NCBI GenBank assembly: GCA_037349105.1
Contig: JAYJMM010000114.1
Span: forward strand, 4,579,501 to 4,643,500
Reading direction: 5' to 3'
DNA from: Limnomonas spitsbergensis
Lineage: Eukaryota > Chlorophyta > Chlorophyceae > Chlamydomonadales
Length of the DNA: 64,000 nucleotides
Of this stretch, positions 44,117 to 54,714 are shown piece after piece; the stretch's first letter is position 1, and every line of letters starts with the position of its first letter. A program made the translations under genes and the position numbers. The notes beneath the pieces were generated by a model. That model made no database searches. It worked only from the letters and a program-made list of their open reading frames with translations, and was not told the DNA's origin.

Positions 44117-45339
44117 CGGGCCCCCTCGGCCAATCCTTTTTGTGTCACTTGGACTCGCACCGTGTCATCAGCCAGCTTCCCTTCCTCCGCGGACAGGGAG
44201 CGGTCTTGCACTGGCACCTTGCGCGCGCCTGCGGCAGGATCCGCTGGCCCGGCCAGCTTCACCGCAATCCGCATTGCTTCCTCTGCAATTACTGCATCAC
44301 TGGCCTCAGCCGGGTCCTCACCCGGCTCCAGCCCCCTCTGGATGTTGGCATCCATGAGGTGCTCACATGCCCTGTCGCTGTGCTCGCACTCGAACCCGCA
44401 GAACATACATACTCCTCCGGTGTTACGCCTCATGGCCTGACGCATGGCATTGCGGATGTCCATCGGCTGCTGACGGGCACCTGTTGCGCGATCCTCCCAG
44501 ATCCTGGCCAGCTCCACATCTGCAGGCACCGCAGCATGGATTGCTACCAGGCACACATTCCTGCTGCTGCTGTCGTCCACGGGTGCTGGCACCGGAGACC
44601 TGCTGCTCCTAGCTGCTTCCACGTCACTGTCAGCTGCCCTGCCTGTCACTGCCTGGCTGGACCTGCTGCAGCCGTCTGGGCCGAGACTCAGGCTAGGGCT
44701 GGTTTGACCCACTGGCCCACACTGCTCTGCTGAGCGGAAGCCCTCCTGCCTGGGAAATCTGGGCGCGCACCCCTGGTGCTGCGGCGGTTGTGCATCTTCT
44801 TTCGCCTCATGGCTGGCCTGCTCAGCCCTGTGCCCCCCGGGTAGTGCCACGTGCCATGCAACCATGGCTGTCTGCTGCAGCTGCTGCTCTTCCTCCTCCT
44901 CGCCTGTTGGCAGCAGCGCCTGTAGGTTCTGTTTGGCATGTTCCAAGCGATGCTTCACCATCCTCAGCTGCCTGGTCATCCTCATCTTCCAGGCCAACAT
45001 TGGCTGCCTGGCCACCCACAGCTGCCTGGCCACTCCTTTGAGCTTCTGCCGGTACCAGTTAACCTTTTCCCTCAGCATGGGTATGGAGATTCCCTGCTCC
45101 TCTGACCCCTCAGGATTCTCTGCCGCCCCCAGCTGTTTGTTGGCCTGCTGGGCCGCCCCTGGTTCTGATATTGGCACCTGGACCCCTCCTGGAGCTGCTG
45201 CCACTGGTGGTGTGACAGGCCCATCCTCTTCTGGCTGGTGCATCTGCATCTGCACCGGCACCGGCGCATGCCTGTGCACGTGGTCCTCAACCTCACTTGA
45301 TCCAGCTGGTTCCTCAGCCACCTGCTGGTTCAGCTCCTG

Positions 45340-45640
45340 CTCCCACAAATGCAGGTGGCCCGGCTCGCAGCCACCGGCCACCACAGGTGTCACAGGGGCT
45401 GCCTCCCTCTGCAAGCACAGCTGCGGCGCCTGCACCTGCAGTTGGCCTGGCTCGCAGCCACCGGCCACCACAGGTGTCACAGGACCTGCCTCCCTCTGCA
45501 AGCACAGCCGCGGCGCCTGCACCAGCAGTTGGCCTGGCTTGCAGCCACCGGCCACCACAGGTGTCGCATGGGCTGCCTCCCTCTGCAAGCAATGCGGCGT
45601 CGCCTGCACCTGCAGTTGGCCCGGCTCGCAGCCACCGGCC
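45340..45640 (-). repeat. 87-bp coding tandem repeat, four units
   Basis: Anchors at about 45348, 45435, 45522 and 45609, exact 87-bp steps. Confidence 0.9.
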
Positions 45641-45765
45641 ACCGCAGTTTGATCCTCCTGATCCTGTTTATCCTGCTCTGGGATGACCCCAAACCTCGCA
45701 TAATCCTCAGCCTCGCTTGCTTTGCGCGGGCCAGGCCTGTGCTCAGCCCTTCCTGTCAGATCACT

Positions 45766-46140
45766 GCTGATCAGGTGCAGCTGCTTGTTAGCTACCGGGC
45801 TATCCCGCCTGGGTGGACAGGCACTTCCTGCCTGAAAACAGCTGATCAGGTGCAGCTGCTCGCTAGCTACCGGGCTATCCTGCCTGGATGGACAGGCACT
45901 TCCTGCCTGAAAGCAGCTGATCAGGTGCAGCTGCTCGCTAGCTACCGGGCTATCCCGCCTGGATGGACAGGCACTTCCTGCCTGAAAACAGCTGATCAGG
46001 TGCAGCTGCTCGCTAGCTACCGGGCTATCCCGCCTGGATGGACAGGCACTTCCTGCCTGAAAACAGCTGATCAGGTGCAGCTGCTCGCTAGCTACCGGGC
46101 TATCCCGCCTGGGTGGAAAGGCTCTCCCCCGGGCCTGCTG
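45766..46140 (-). repeat. 75-bp coding tandem repeat, five units
   Basis: CTGATCAGGTGCAGCTGCT at 45766, 45841, 45916, 45991 and 46066, exact 75-bp steps. Confidence 0.95.
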
Positions 46141-48649
46141 TTGGTCCCTGGGACTTGGTTCACTGTCACTGCTGAGGATATCAAACATGGACCAGCCGTT
46201 GGGGGACACCTGATTACCTGGCTGCTCCATACACCTGGTCAGTGCCTCCAAGGGTGCGCGCTGCTGGGGCACAGCCAGACTGCTTAACCCCGCCTGCTCT
46301 GCGTCACACACACTTTTCCACACTCCAGTGGCCCACTGCCCTAGCCTGTTCCACCCTATTGGCTGAGCCAGATCCTCCTTCCTTTTTACTGGGGGCCATT
46401 CCGCAGTGGCGGCTTTTGCTCCACCCACCGCCTGCAGATCTGCAGGTTTCCTGATCACCTGACTTCCACCACGGGGCATCGTCCCGTTCTTCTTTTTAAC
46501 GCACTGCGCAGCACTTGCCACTCTCATCAGCCTCTTCTGCGTCGCGTATTCTGGCCCACTGCCTAGGTCTCTTGCTCCCCCGCACTCTGCTGCCCCCTCT
46601 GGGGCTGCCGAGGTGCCTGCCCCTTGATCACCGTGATCGGGCTCGTTCTTGACTCGTTGCGCGGCCCCTGCCCCACTGGGCAAGTCCTGCTCTGGTGCGC
46701 CTTCTGGACCACTGTCCCGATTTGCGCCACTGGTCTGCGACACCTCAACGGCCGGGTCCAATGTCAGCTCAGGGGTTCTTCCTCCCTGTCTCAACCACTG
46801 CGCATATTCCAGGCCTTGCCTTGGAATATCCAGGGTTGATTGGGGCACTGGCCCACCTCGGCTGATCCCTTTGTGCGACACTTTAGCGCCCACAGTGCCA
46901 TCAGCCTGCCCAACGTCCTTGGGCGAAGCTTGATCTGCACTGGGCACCTTGCACCCCAAAGCTGCGGGATCCTCGATCCCTGCTAGCCCGCGAGAAATAC
47001 GCGTCGCTTCTCCCTCAAGCGCCATCTGCTGCTCTGAGTCCAGGCCCTGCCTTTCTGAGGGCTTGCTAGACAGGTCTGGTTGACAGGCAATTATAGCTCA
47101 AGGACAGGCAATCCGAATCTTTCTATTTGCTCAACAATATCTGGTGCTAGGCGGAATTCTCCTTCGCCCGTACCAGCTTTCTTTCTCCCAACCTTCTCCC
47201 AGCTTTCACTGCGATCCTTCACAGCGATCCTGGACAGCGATCCTTTACAGCGATCGGGTGCGGCTGCTGCCAGCTACCGGGCGATCCTGGACAGCGATCC
47301 TGGACAGTGACCTGCACAGCGATCCTTCACTGGATCCTTCACAGCAATCCGCTAAACTCCTGCGGATCTCCTCGGCGCACGTCACGCCGCTGCTCAGACT
47401 GTCTTGCATGCACACAGTTCTGGGCCACTGAAATCTCGGCCTCAGCAATCCATTGATCACTGATCCGCCGATCCACTTCTGTTAACACTTTTGTTTTCAC
47501 AATCAAGTGGTCCAACCTTAACCACTGACCAAATGCACAGGGAATCAAGCTGTGTTTATAACTCCACAACTGGATCTTCGAGCTTCTCCCCAAGGCTCTT
47601 CACAGCCGGGGTTTGCAAGATCTAATTTGGCACGAAAAGCCCAAGCAGAATGCAGCGACAGAGGTGCTTTTTCAAGCTGTCCAAGGCGAACAATTCAAAA
47701 AAATATTCCAGGTCAGACAAGCTTAGCTTCCCTCAGCGAGGAACTCGTTGGCAAGCAGCTGATCAGGCTGCAATACCACTTTTGTCCCTTTTGAAGGACA
47801 CTGAGAGCGGGGATGCTCGGGGTTGCGAAGGAACGGCGACGGAGATGACTTAATCCGTGGGTTTTGTCGCCGGGCGGACTCAGCTGGAAGCTGGTGCGCC
47901 GAGAGCTCCTGGTCGGCTTTGCGCCTCCTGGTCTATTTAGGTGAATATCTGCTTGGGACTGCTTGCCTGATTAGTCGTCTCCGATGGACGAGTAGTCAGG
48001 GATCGGCACCGTAGGTCGCGCGCTCTTCAGGGCGAGCTCCGTAGATCGCGTCGGCTGGGGATGACCAGTGATCTGGATGGGGCTCGCTTGTCACTTGCTT
48101 ATGCCATCACCACTTTCCGTGGTGCTAGACTTGACTGAAGTGTAAGGTACTGACTTAGTGGCGAGCAAGGGCTAGTATCCGTGAGAGCTAGGCCTATACT
48201 CTTTACACCAGAGGCCTGTCCTTCAAAAGGGACAAAAGTAAGTAGCAAGCTGGCACGCCGGGATTCAAAGGTCCCGGCATGCCCTAATTACTGAGTACGG
48301 TAGAATCTGCTACACTTCACACTTGAGCGGGATTCTGGGTTCCAGATCAGATCAGGAGACTCCGCAGTTTTTTTTTGGCATCCAACTGCCATTCGGATTC
48401 AAATGTTACCCCAACATGCCTGAATAAACTGTGTATGGCAAGTTGATTACAGCACTTGACGATGTAGCAACACACCAGGTCGATCGAGGCAGTTCCTAGA
48501 GAGATTACCTCAAATGGCAGTTGGTACTGCTAGTGTGAATCAGGTTGGGACGGCGGGTCAAACCTCAGTACCCCTAAAACGTGTCGATACATTTGACCCG
48601 CCCTGCATGTGCTCAGCAATACTGTTGCCGAGCAGGACTGGTGCTGAGC

Positions 48650-48840
48650 AGCAGTTTAGGGTTTAGGGTCTAGTCAGTTCTCAAGGAGATTTGTGAGGGT
48701 TTAGGGTCCAGTCAGTTCTCATACAGACTTGTGAGGGTTTAGGGTCTAGTCAGTTCTCAAGGAGATTCGTGAGGGTTTCGGGGTCAGTAATTTCTCAAAG
48801 TGATTTGTGAGGGTTTAGGGTTAAGTCAGTTCCCAAAGAG
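48650..48840. repeat. About 45-bp repeat containing GGGTTTAGGGT
   Basis: Four units of GTGAGGGTTTAGGGTC.AGTCAGTTCTCA..GAGATTT, each with a TTTAGGG telomere-type heptamer. Confidence 0.85.
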
Positions 48841-49076
48841 ATTTTCGAAAAGGCACACTACCGCAGCGGCAAGTTCAGAGCGTGGCAGCCCGAGTCGATG
48901 GCTGGTAGGCACACCAGGGGCTTTTGTGGCTGTGTGTTGGTTGCTTGCCCGGGGGGGGGTCGCTGTTTCTGCGTTCGCTGTGCTAGTCTGTTCTGTGCCC
49001 TTACCGGTTAGCGAGCGCCTGTCCCATGCATCAAATGCGATGCTCTGCTGAACTGTAAAACCTTAGCAAACTTCAC

Positions 49077-49370
49077 ATGCCATCTGCATGTTAATGTACC
49101 TTCCAACGGGACAGTTGAGCGCCCACGCGGCCGAGCCTTTTTGAGCAGGGCCCAGAGGTGTAATGTCATTGACTACCGCATGCCATGGGCTGTCTGAGCT
49201 ACATGACGTACGCTCACGTGTCAATGACATGGCACCTCTTCTACATGTTAATATTTCTTCCAACGGGACCGTTGGGCGCCCACGCGGCCGAGCCTTTTGA
49301 GCAGGTCCCAGAGGTGTAATGTCATTGACATGCCATCTGCATGTTAATATTTCCTTTGACCCATTTCCAC
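49077..49370 (+). mobile_element. Pair of short retroelement-tail copies
   Basis: Two copies (49100-49173 and 49258-49340) of the GGGCGCCCACGCGGCCGAGC ... CAGAGGTGTAATGTCATTGA family. The pair is bracketed by a 19-bp direct repeat ATGCCATCTGCATGTTAAT at 49077 and 49349. Confidence 0.7.
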
Positions 49371-49775
49371 CGGTAGCCGGCCGGCGTGTAGAAGCTTGGT
49401 GTAAAAGTCTAGATCGCTGATGACTAGAAGCCCAAGTGTGGAAGACGTAGTGTCCGACCACTACACTTGGTGCACCCACGTCAAGTTCTTTTGGAGGTGG
49501 CTGATGACCTGCATTATGGTGTGAATCAGGTGTGAATTCGAACAGCGGTACAGACCACAGTGTGGTAGGTTTAGTCCTGGCTTATGTTGGTGTTCAAACT
49601 ACCGGTTGAAGGGCACCTGTTATCCTATGTTTCGACTCTGTTCCTGCACCGGATTTCGAAGGTCTCCATCTCTTAACTCCTGTTGCTGCGCAGAGCATTT
49701 TTACTCTTGGCCAGAATCCCGTTTTTGTCAGCACTGCATAATTCGGGCGGTGTCAGCTTGTTAAGGTATTCAAAT
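49370..49775. other. Unassigned non-coding stretch
   Basis: No gene or repeat array recognised between the retroelement-tail pair and the hairpin. Confidence 0.4.
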
Positions 49776-49779
49776 TTAG

Positions 49780-49860
49780 CATATCAAAATAAATCATATG
49801 AGCATGCTGTTTTGCCGGGCTTGCCATCTTCAACATGCTCATATGATTTATTTTGATATG
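49780..49860. repeat. Perfect 27-bp-arm hairpin
   Basis: Arm CATATCAAAATAAATCATAT(GAGCATG) at 49780-49806 is exactly complementary to 49834-49860, with a 27-nt loop. Confidence 0.95.
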
Positions 49861-50020
49861 TTCCCAATCCCCTACCAAGAACAACCCCAGGTCAAGAAAC
49901 TTCCAACAGCCTTGCACCCCGTTCAACCCTAGGACTTGAGCCTTGGTGTCTGACCTCCCACCCTGCCCATGTGGAACCACTCGACTACATGTTCAAGCTA
50001 TGCACGCTGCAAAAACCCAG

Positions 50021-50127
50021 GTTGGCCGAGAGCAGGGAAAAGAGCGGCAGCAGAGCGAGGAGGAGGAGGAGGAAGCGGTCGAAGAGGTCAACTATGGTGA
50101 AAAAGAGCAGGAGGGAAGGAGGAACAC
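50021..50127 (+). CDS. Probable acidic exon upstream of the Myb domain
   Basis: AACCCAG|GTTGGCC opens a frame with EEEEEEAVEEVNYGEKEQEG, ending at GGAACAC|GTATCT. Confidence 0.35.
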
Positions 50128-52515
50128 GTATCTAGCAAAGGCAAATGTTCGATTTGCTGTCCTAACTTCCGTTATCAGCGCTTTCATCAAGATTACTTGG
50201 TATATATTAAATATTACTGTACATTATATGTCAAATATCAATGTCATATGCAAATAGTGGCCCATGTTTTAGCTTACAGCCTTCAACGGTGGAGGGAGGC
50301 AAAGCTAGGCAGAGTATGGGCAGAGGCTCATGGCTGCCTTCACCTAAAAAGATTGCGATACATTACCAAGTGCATGCACCTGTCGGCTACTCGGCTGGGA
50401 GATTTGGGGTCTGGTAGATTATGGACAGTGCTTTATTACTGCCTTCAGCTTATAATATTGCACTCAGCTGAATATGATTTCATTCGTCTTCAGAATATTG
50501 CATTATACTTAAGAAGATTGCATTCAGTCACCAAGTGCATGTACCTGTATGCAGGGAAATGCGGAGTCGGGTGAGAAGCAAGCAGCCGTGGACGATGAGG
50601 AGGAAAAAGGAGACAACGTTCTTGAGGCAAAGGGGGAGGAGCAGGAGGAGCAGGGTAAACAGGAGGAGGAGCTAGAGGAGGAGTCGGAGGGTCTCCTAGG
50701 GACTGCAGACCAGATTGCTGCTGAGACTGTTGCAAAGGGCAACTGCTGCAGCGGCTGCCAATACTGCACAAGCCGGCCCCATCACGTCCGCGCCGGCAGC
50801 TGAGCGAGAGGGGCAAGCCGCGGTGAGTGTCAAAGACATGATGAACATCTGATGCATGGGACATGTGGCCGTAAACCGGTACAGGCACTAAATACGCTGG
50901 GACAACGAGCGAAAACCAGGCTGCTCTTGTTGCCATCCTGCAAGGCTGCAATAAAGCATAGCAGGTTAGGAGCCAAGGAATCAAGAAGACGTTTCATAAC
51001 GTTTAGACATCGCGTTACGCGACATATCCATTAACCAATTTAGAAAGAGCCAGGCATTATGAACAGGGAGAAACGAGCAATGTAGAGCATGAAAGATCGA
51101 AATGCCTTCGATCCAGCCCTGGATCCTGCCCCGTGCTCAGGGGACGGCAGGAGGCGCTGCAGCGCCTACGGCATGCCGCCGTGGTCGGGCAGGCCAGCAG
51201 GCCCTTGAACCTCCAAGCATGTTTATCGATGTGCAGCTTGACAGAGTGCGACGTCCTGAAGAGGTGGGCATGGATGATGGCACGTGATATCGGAAGGAGG
51301 CATGCCGGTTATTGCTGTCGTTTTGAACACCATCAGCCAGTTTCAAACGACAGTTAAGGCAGCCAGCTGTTGATTACCGTACCCTCAAGGGACGCCATAC
51401 ATGTGGCGTTCGAGTGGCGTTCACAATATTTAAGCCGCAGATTTCGCCCCCTCCCCCCATTCCTTCTGCATGCCGCAGCTGCCCGTCATGTTTTTATCAA
51501 ATTTGAATTCAACCTCCCCTCATGCATGTCACCTTGGCCCGTCACCACATTCGAGGCAGACGGGCCCGGCGGTTTTGGAGCGTGGAGGACAGCGAGGCCA
51601 TCCTGATCGGCATCAATTCGCTGGGCCGCGGCAACTGGAAGCAGATGCACCTCCAGTGCAACCTCAGTGACCGTAGCGAGGTGAGGTGCGGCCATGGACA
51701 AGGTGTTCTCCCCGTTCGTAAATGCAGCTCGGACAAGGGATAGGGTATACTGGTGCGGTCCTGGGAAAATATGGCACGGTTGTGGATCCCGTTCCGGAGA
51801 CATGGACCTGAATTCACTATTTCACTGGGTTCGGTCATTCTGTGCACGGTATGTGATTGGAGTCCAAATGGCGGATGGCACATACACACTTGAGCCCTAC
51901 AATGGGGAGTGAATGGGTGCAGCCTCTACTGAGATAACTGAGGTTGACACAAGTAAGGTGTTAGGTTTAAGAGGTGTAACGTCATTTAAAGTTAAGGGGC
52001 ATAACTCTGGATGACATGATGTACCATACACATCCAGAGTCAGTGCCCCCTCCATGCCCGGACCTTTCTTGCCTTGATGTCGACATTACGACATGACTAT
52101 TCCTGGACATGCATGACTGCTGCCGTGACATGTAATTCATAGGTGGATGTCAAGGACCGTTGGGCATCCCTCCTCAAGGTGCACGAGAGCGGGTGGAGAG
52201 ACCAGCGCAACAAGATGCCGGACCTGGTCAAGTGCATGGTGAGAGGTCCCGTTGTTTTAAGTGGATGGTGGGGGGAGGCATCTGGCATAGCTGGGGGATC
52301 AGAGCATGGCATCAGCTTCAATGGGCTTCTTGTTTGGGCGCTGTCTGTGTTGCATGCCTGTTCGAACACCCTTGCTAGTGGCTCTCAGGCATTTGGTCAT
52401 GCCTGACGCGTTCCCATTTCTCCCTCATTCGCTGCTGTAGGTGCGGTCGATTGTTGAGGGTACCGCGTGGCCCCCCATGGAGGCACAAGCTGTTGCTCCT
52501 CCTGATCCCCTTTGA
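50021..52515 (+). CDS. Telobox-type Myb/SANT protein (multi-exon, 5' structure uncertain)
   Basis: Secure exons: 51560-51680, 52143-52238 and 52441-52515 (stop TGA), all joined in phase 0. Together they encode RARRFWSVEDSEAILIGINS, LGRGNWKQMH, then VDVKDRWASLLKVHESG: a single Myb repeat in which W, W and VDVKDRW match the telobox helix (VDLKDKWR) of telomere-repeat-binding proteins. The protein ends 24 residues after the last intron. Probable upstream exons (50021-50127, 50555 onward, and one ending 51271) are Glu-rich and acidic; their joints do not all keep frame, so the N-terminus is unresolved. Expected role: nuclear, binding TTTAGGG-type DNA; inferred from the helix only. Confidence 0.65.
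50555..50800 (+). CDS. Probable acidic exon (Glu-rich), 3' end unresolved
   Basis: TATGCAG|GGAAATGCGG opens GNAESGEKQAAVDDEEEKGD and a Glu/Gln-rich stretch. The frame stops at 50801. The good donor GTGAGT at 50823 is in another frame, so a frameshift or missed intron is likely. The region 50345-50550 contains a diverged upstream copy of the acceptor edge (CCAAGTGCATGCACCTGT / CCAAGTGCATGTACCTGT). Confidence 0.4.
50846..50960 (+). repeat. Dispersed repeat with CCGTAAACCGGTACA core
   Basis: ATGCATGGGACATGT followed by a (C/G)TAAACCGGTACA core also occurs at 54455-54525 and 56598-56650, and in part near 49020. Confidence 0.6.
51560..51680 (+). CDS. Myb exon A (first two helices)
   Basis: CGAGGCAG|ACGGGCCC to GTAGCGAG|GTGAGG. 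Encodes RFWSVEDSEAILIGINSLGR and the GNWKQMH helix. Confidence 0.65.
52143..52238 (+). CDS. Myb exon B (telobox helix)
   Basis: Thirty-two codons, VDVKDRWASLLKVHESGWRD onward. The intron falls exactly before the recognition-helix V. Confidence 0.7.
52441..52515 (+). CDS. Myb exon C (C-terminus)
   Basis: CTGCTGTAG|GTGCGG encodes VRSIVEGTAWPPMEAQAVAP then PDPL and stop. Confidence 0.6.
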   Translation: MRSIVEGTAWPPMEAQAVAPPDPL

Positions 52516-52760
52516 GGCGGATGAAGATAACGATGACTTTTGACCCAGGGGTCCAAGCTGCCCCTTTTTGACCCCCCCCAGTCTGTGAGAAGGCATGACG
52601 CTGTTGAAGAGTTGATGACTCCTGCCTGGATTTACCTGTTGGACCGGGAGACTCCCAAACTTAAGAGTCTGGGAAACGACGGCAGTTTGAGGCGTGAAGG
52701 AGGCGCATCACCCTGGCTGGTAGGTCACGTAGCGGCGGAGGAGCGGGCCCCAAACCTACG

Positions 52761-52823
52761 CATGCGCCCACATTGTCTTCTGCAGCAGCAAGCCGTTGCT
52801 GCAGAAGACAATGTGGGCGCATG
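52761..52823. repeat. Perfect 27-bp-arm hairpin
   Basis: CATGCGCCCACATTGTCTTC at 52761 pairs with its complement ending at 52823; the loop is 9 nt. It lies just left of the large palindrome. Confidence 0.95.
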
Positions 52824-53085
52824 CAAGATTTCCAAGATTTTGCATGGTCGTCCCAGTCTTGCAAAATCTTCGATTGACCTCGTACGCCGGTCCTCGAGCG
52901 CCGGACCGCACTGTGGCCGCTGTGCTAGCAACGAAGAAGAGGTCGAAGAAGCATACAAATGAGACTGGGGGGACCCAGAAGCCGACAAAAAAGAGGTATG
53001 AGACGAAGTTTCGAGGCAGGTTAATTCTGCCTCTGGGCAATATCTGGGCTGAACTGGCAAGCGCGGGCTTCCCTTGTAAGTAGCG

Positions 53086-53857
53086 TTCTTCGGAAAGGTG
53101 CCAATCTGCCTGATGTCCATCGATTGCTGTCCTCAACGATGTCGAAACACGAGGTTGATCACAAGGCTAGACAGTTTACAATTTCAAACTGTGCCTAGTT
53201 ATAAAAAGCTCTCCATTCACGTTCCCACAGCGTAATGTGGGAGTTGGAGAGGGGCTGCTTGGAGTTTACGGCAGCATCACTGGAGGGGTACCTCAAAGAT
53301 CATGGATGCAATGAAAGAGCACTCTGGCTTGGGATCAGACAGTGTCCTCCTAGACATCGGATCAGGGCTCGGAAGGTGAGGTGTTCTTGCATGTGTCATG
53401 GACTGTCATCTACCAAGGAAATACGACAGATTATGTTCATGCTGCCTCCCGTTGCATGCAGAAGTGGCATGCACGCATGCATGCAACGGGAGGCAGCATG
53501 AACATAATCTGTCGTATTTCCTTGGTAGATGACAGTCCATGACACATGCAGGAACACCTCACCTTCCGAGCCCTGATCCGATGTCTAGGAGGACCCTGTC
53601 TGATCCCAAGCCAGAGTGCTCTTTCATTGCATCCAGCATCTTTGAGGTGCAACCTCCAGTGATGCTGCCGTAAACTCCAAGCAGCCCCTCTCCACCTCGC
53701 ACACTACGCTGTGCGAACGTGAATGGAGAGCTTGTCATGACTAGGCACAATTTGAAATTGTAAACTGTCTAGCCCTGTGATCAACCTCGTGTTTCGACAT
53801 CGTTGAGGACAGCAATCGCTGGACATCAGGCAGATTGGCACCTTTCCGATGAACGAT
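53086..53857. repeat. Large palindrome, about 375-bp arms
   Basis: 53086-53461 is repeated in reverse complement at about 53473-53857 with few differences; the centre is a GCATGCA-rich spacer of about 11 bp. Each arm holds TCGGAAAGGTGCCAATCTGC at the outside and GGGAGGCAGCATGAACATAA at the inside. Confidence 0.9.
53235..53377 (+). pseudogene. Methyltransferase exon copy in the left palindrome arm (frameshifted)
   Basis: Same exon as in the right arm. A one-base loss near 53288 (GAGGGGTACC versus GAGGTTGCACC in the other arm) breaks the frame before the DIGSGLGR motif. Confidence 0.55.
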
Positions 53858-54087
53858 TTCCGAAAGATCCACATTCATTATCTCATCCTTTTTTGAAGAC
53901 GAACAATGGCGGAAGAGTGGACAGGCTTTTTTCGGCACCCCCACTGAAGGTCGAGGGGACGAAGCCCCAACATTAACCCCGAATTAAGGTATCCCTTTGG
54001 GGTACCCCTTGGCTCCAGGCCGTGCAAGGAAATTTCGGCGCTACAGCGTGGCGCTTTCGTCCTATCAAAATACATATCCTTCACCAC
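53548..54087 (-). CDS. Partial SAM-dependent methyltransferase (motif I exon, DOT1-like pattern)
   Basis: The minus-strand frame 53750-53550 encodes GLLGVYGSITGGCTSKMLDA, then LGSDRVLLDIGSGLGR followed by donor GTGAGG. The YG-E/S-IT...LDIGSGLG pattern matches class I methyltransferases of the DOT1 type. Upstream on the same strand 53944-53741 encodes KKDEIMNVDLSEIVHRKG and NLPDVQRLLSSTMSKHEVD, likely an earlier exon. 54087-53878 may add more. No further methyltransferase motifs follow within the palindrome, so the gene is partial. Confidence 0.45.
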
Positions 54088-54454
54088 GGCCTCCAGCGCC
54101 GCAACCTTCAGCTCCGAGACCGCAAGCTCATTGAGCAGCAGTACATACGACTACCGGCAGCAGCATAGGAACAGCAGGTCTGAGGCAGTAGGCCAACCTG
54201 AATGGGTCAGGTATTTTGATATTGGCTGCATGTTCATACAAACCGGTATTTTAATTTCTCCCAGATCTGCTGATCTGCGCATGCTGATCCTTCCAAACTA
54301 CCTAAACAGCCAGGATGGTTTAAGATGTACACATGTCAGTCAGAGGCTCAGCGCCCACCTGGCCATGTGATAGGGTTCATGCGATGAGCATGTCTTAGAT
54401 TCGCCCTCAGTGAAATGGTGTGAAGTTTTTACAGTCCAGCAGAGCATCACGTTT

Positions 54455-54530
54455 AGTTGATGCATGGGGCATGTCCTGATAAACCGGTACATGCACTTGA
54501 TACGCTAGGACAGCGAGGAACAACCAGTGA
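54455..54530 (+). repeat. Dispersed repeat with TAAACCGGTACATGC core
   Basis: Second copy of the family at 50846; shares GATGCATGGGGCATGTCC and a GATACGCTAGGACA block. Confidence 0.6.
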
Positions 54531-54714
54531 CCCCCCTGGGTAAGCTTCTGACACACAACCACACGACAGTGGTGTGGGAAAGAACCCCCATGGTGCAGAA
54601 GATTAGCCCCATCCATAAAACACGACGTCGGTGCAAAATAGTTCGATTAAGCACCGCCTAAACATTTGGGAGATGAAATATCTTGCATAGTTTTGAGATG
54701 TTTATCTCTTTTCA

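Larger units (their letters stand above)
44044..47025 (-). pseudogene. Gag-like protein, N-terminal 993 residues of the host copy
   Basis: Begins at ATG 47025. From SHKGISRGGPVPQSTLDIPR it is nearly identical to the intact ORF for over 200 residues. Then five 25-residue repeats (45766-46140), four 29-residue repeats (45348-45620), a coiled coil with EEEEEQQLQQ, a segment absent from the intact copy (about 44655-44930), and CMFCGFECEHSDRAC. It loses frame near 44044. Confidence 0.6.
43426..48365 (-). mobile_element. Host copy of the gag-like element, right half (5' part)
   Basis: Contains the N-terminal gag frames and a right-end region at about 47800-48365 that is a diverged form of the 636-bp terminus (shared GGCCTGTCCTT, GAGTACGGTA and CTCCGCAG blocks). 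The last roughly 90 bp including TGTGACA are missing; the sequence turns into a T-run at 48369. With 31181-34154 removed from the insertion, host length is about 7.9 kb, close to the 8.4 kb of the intact copy. Confidence 0.6.
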
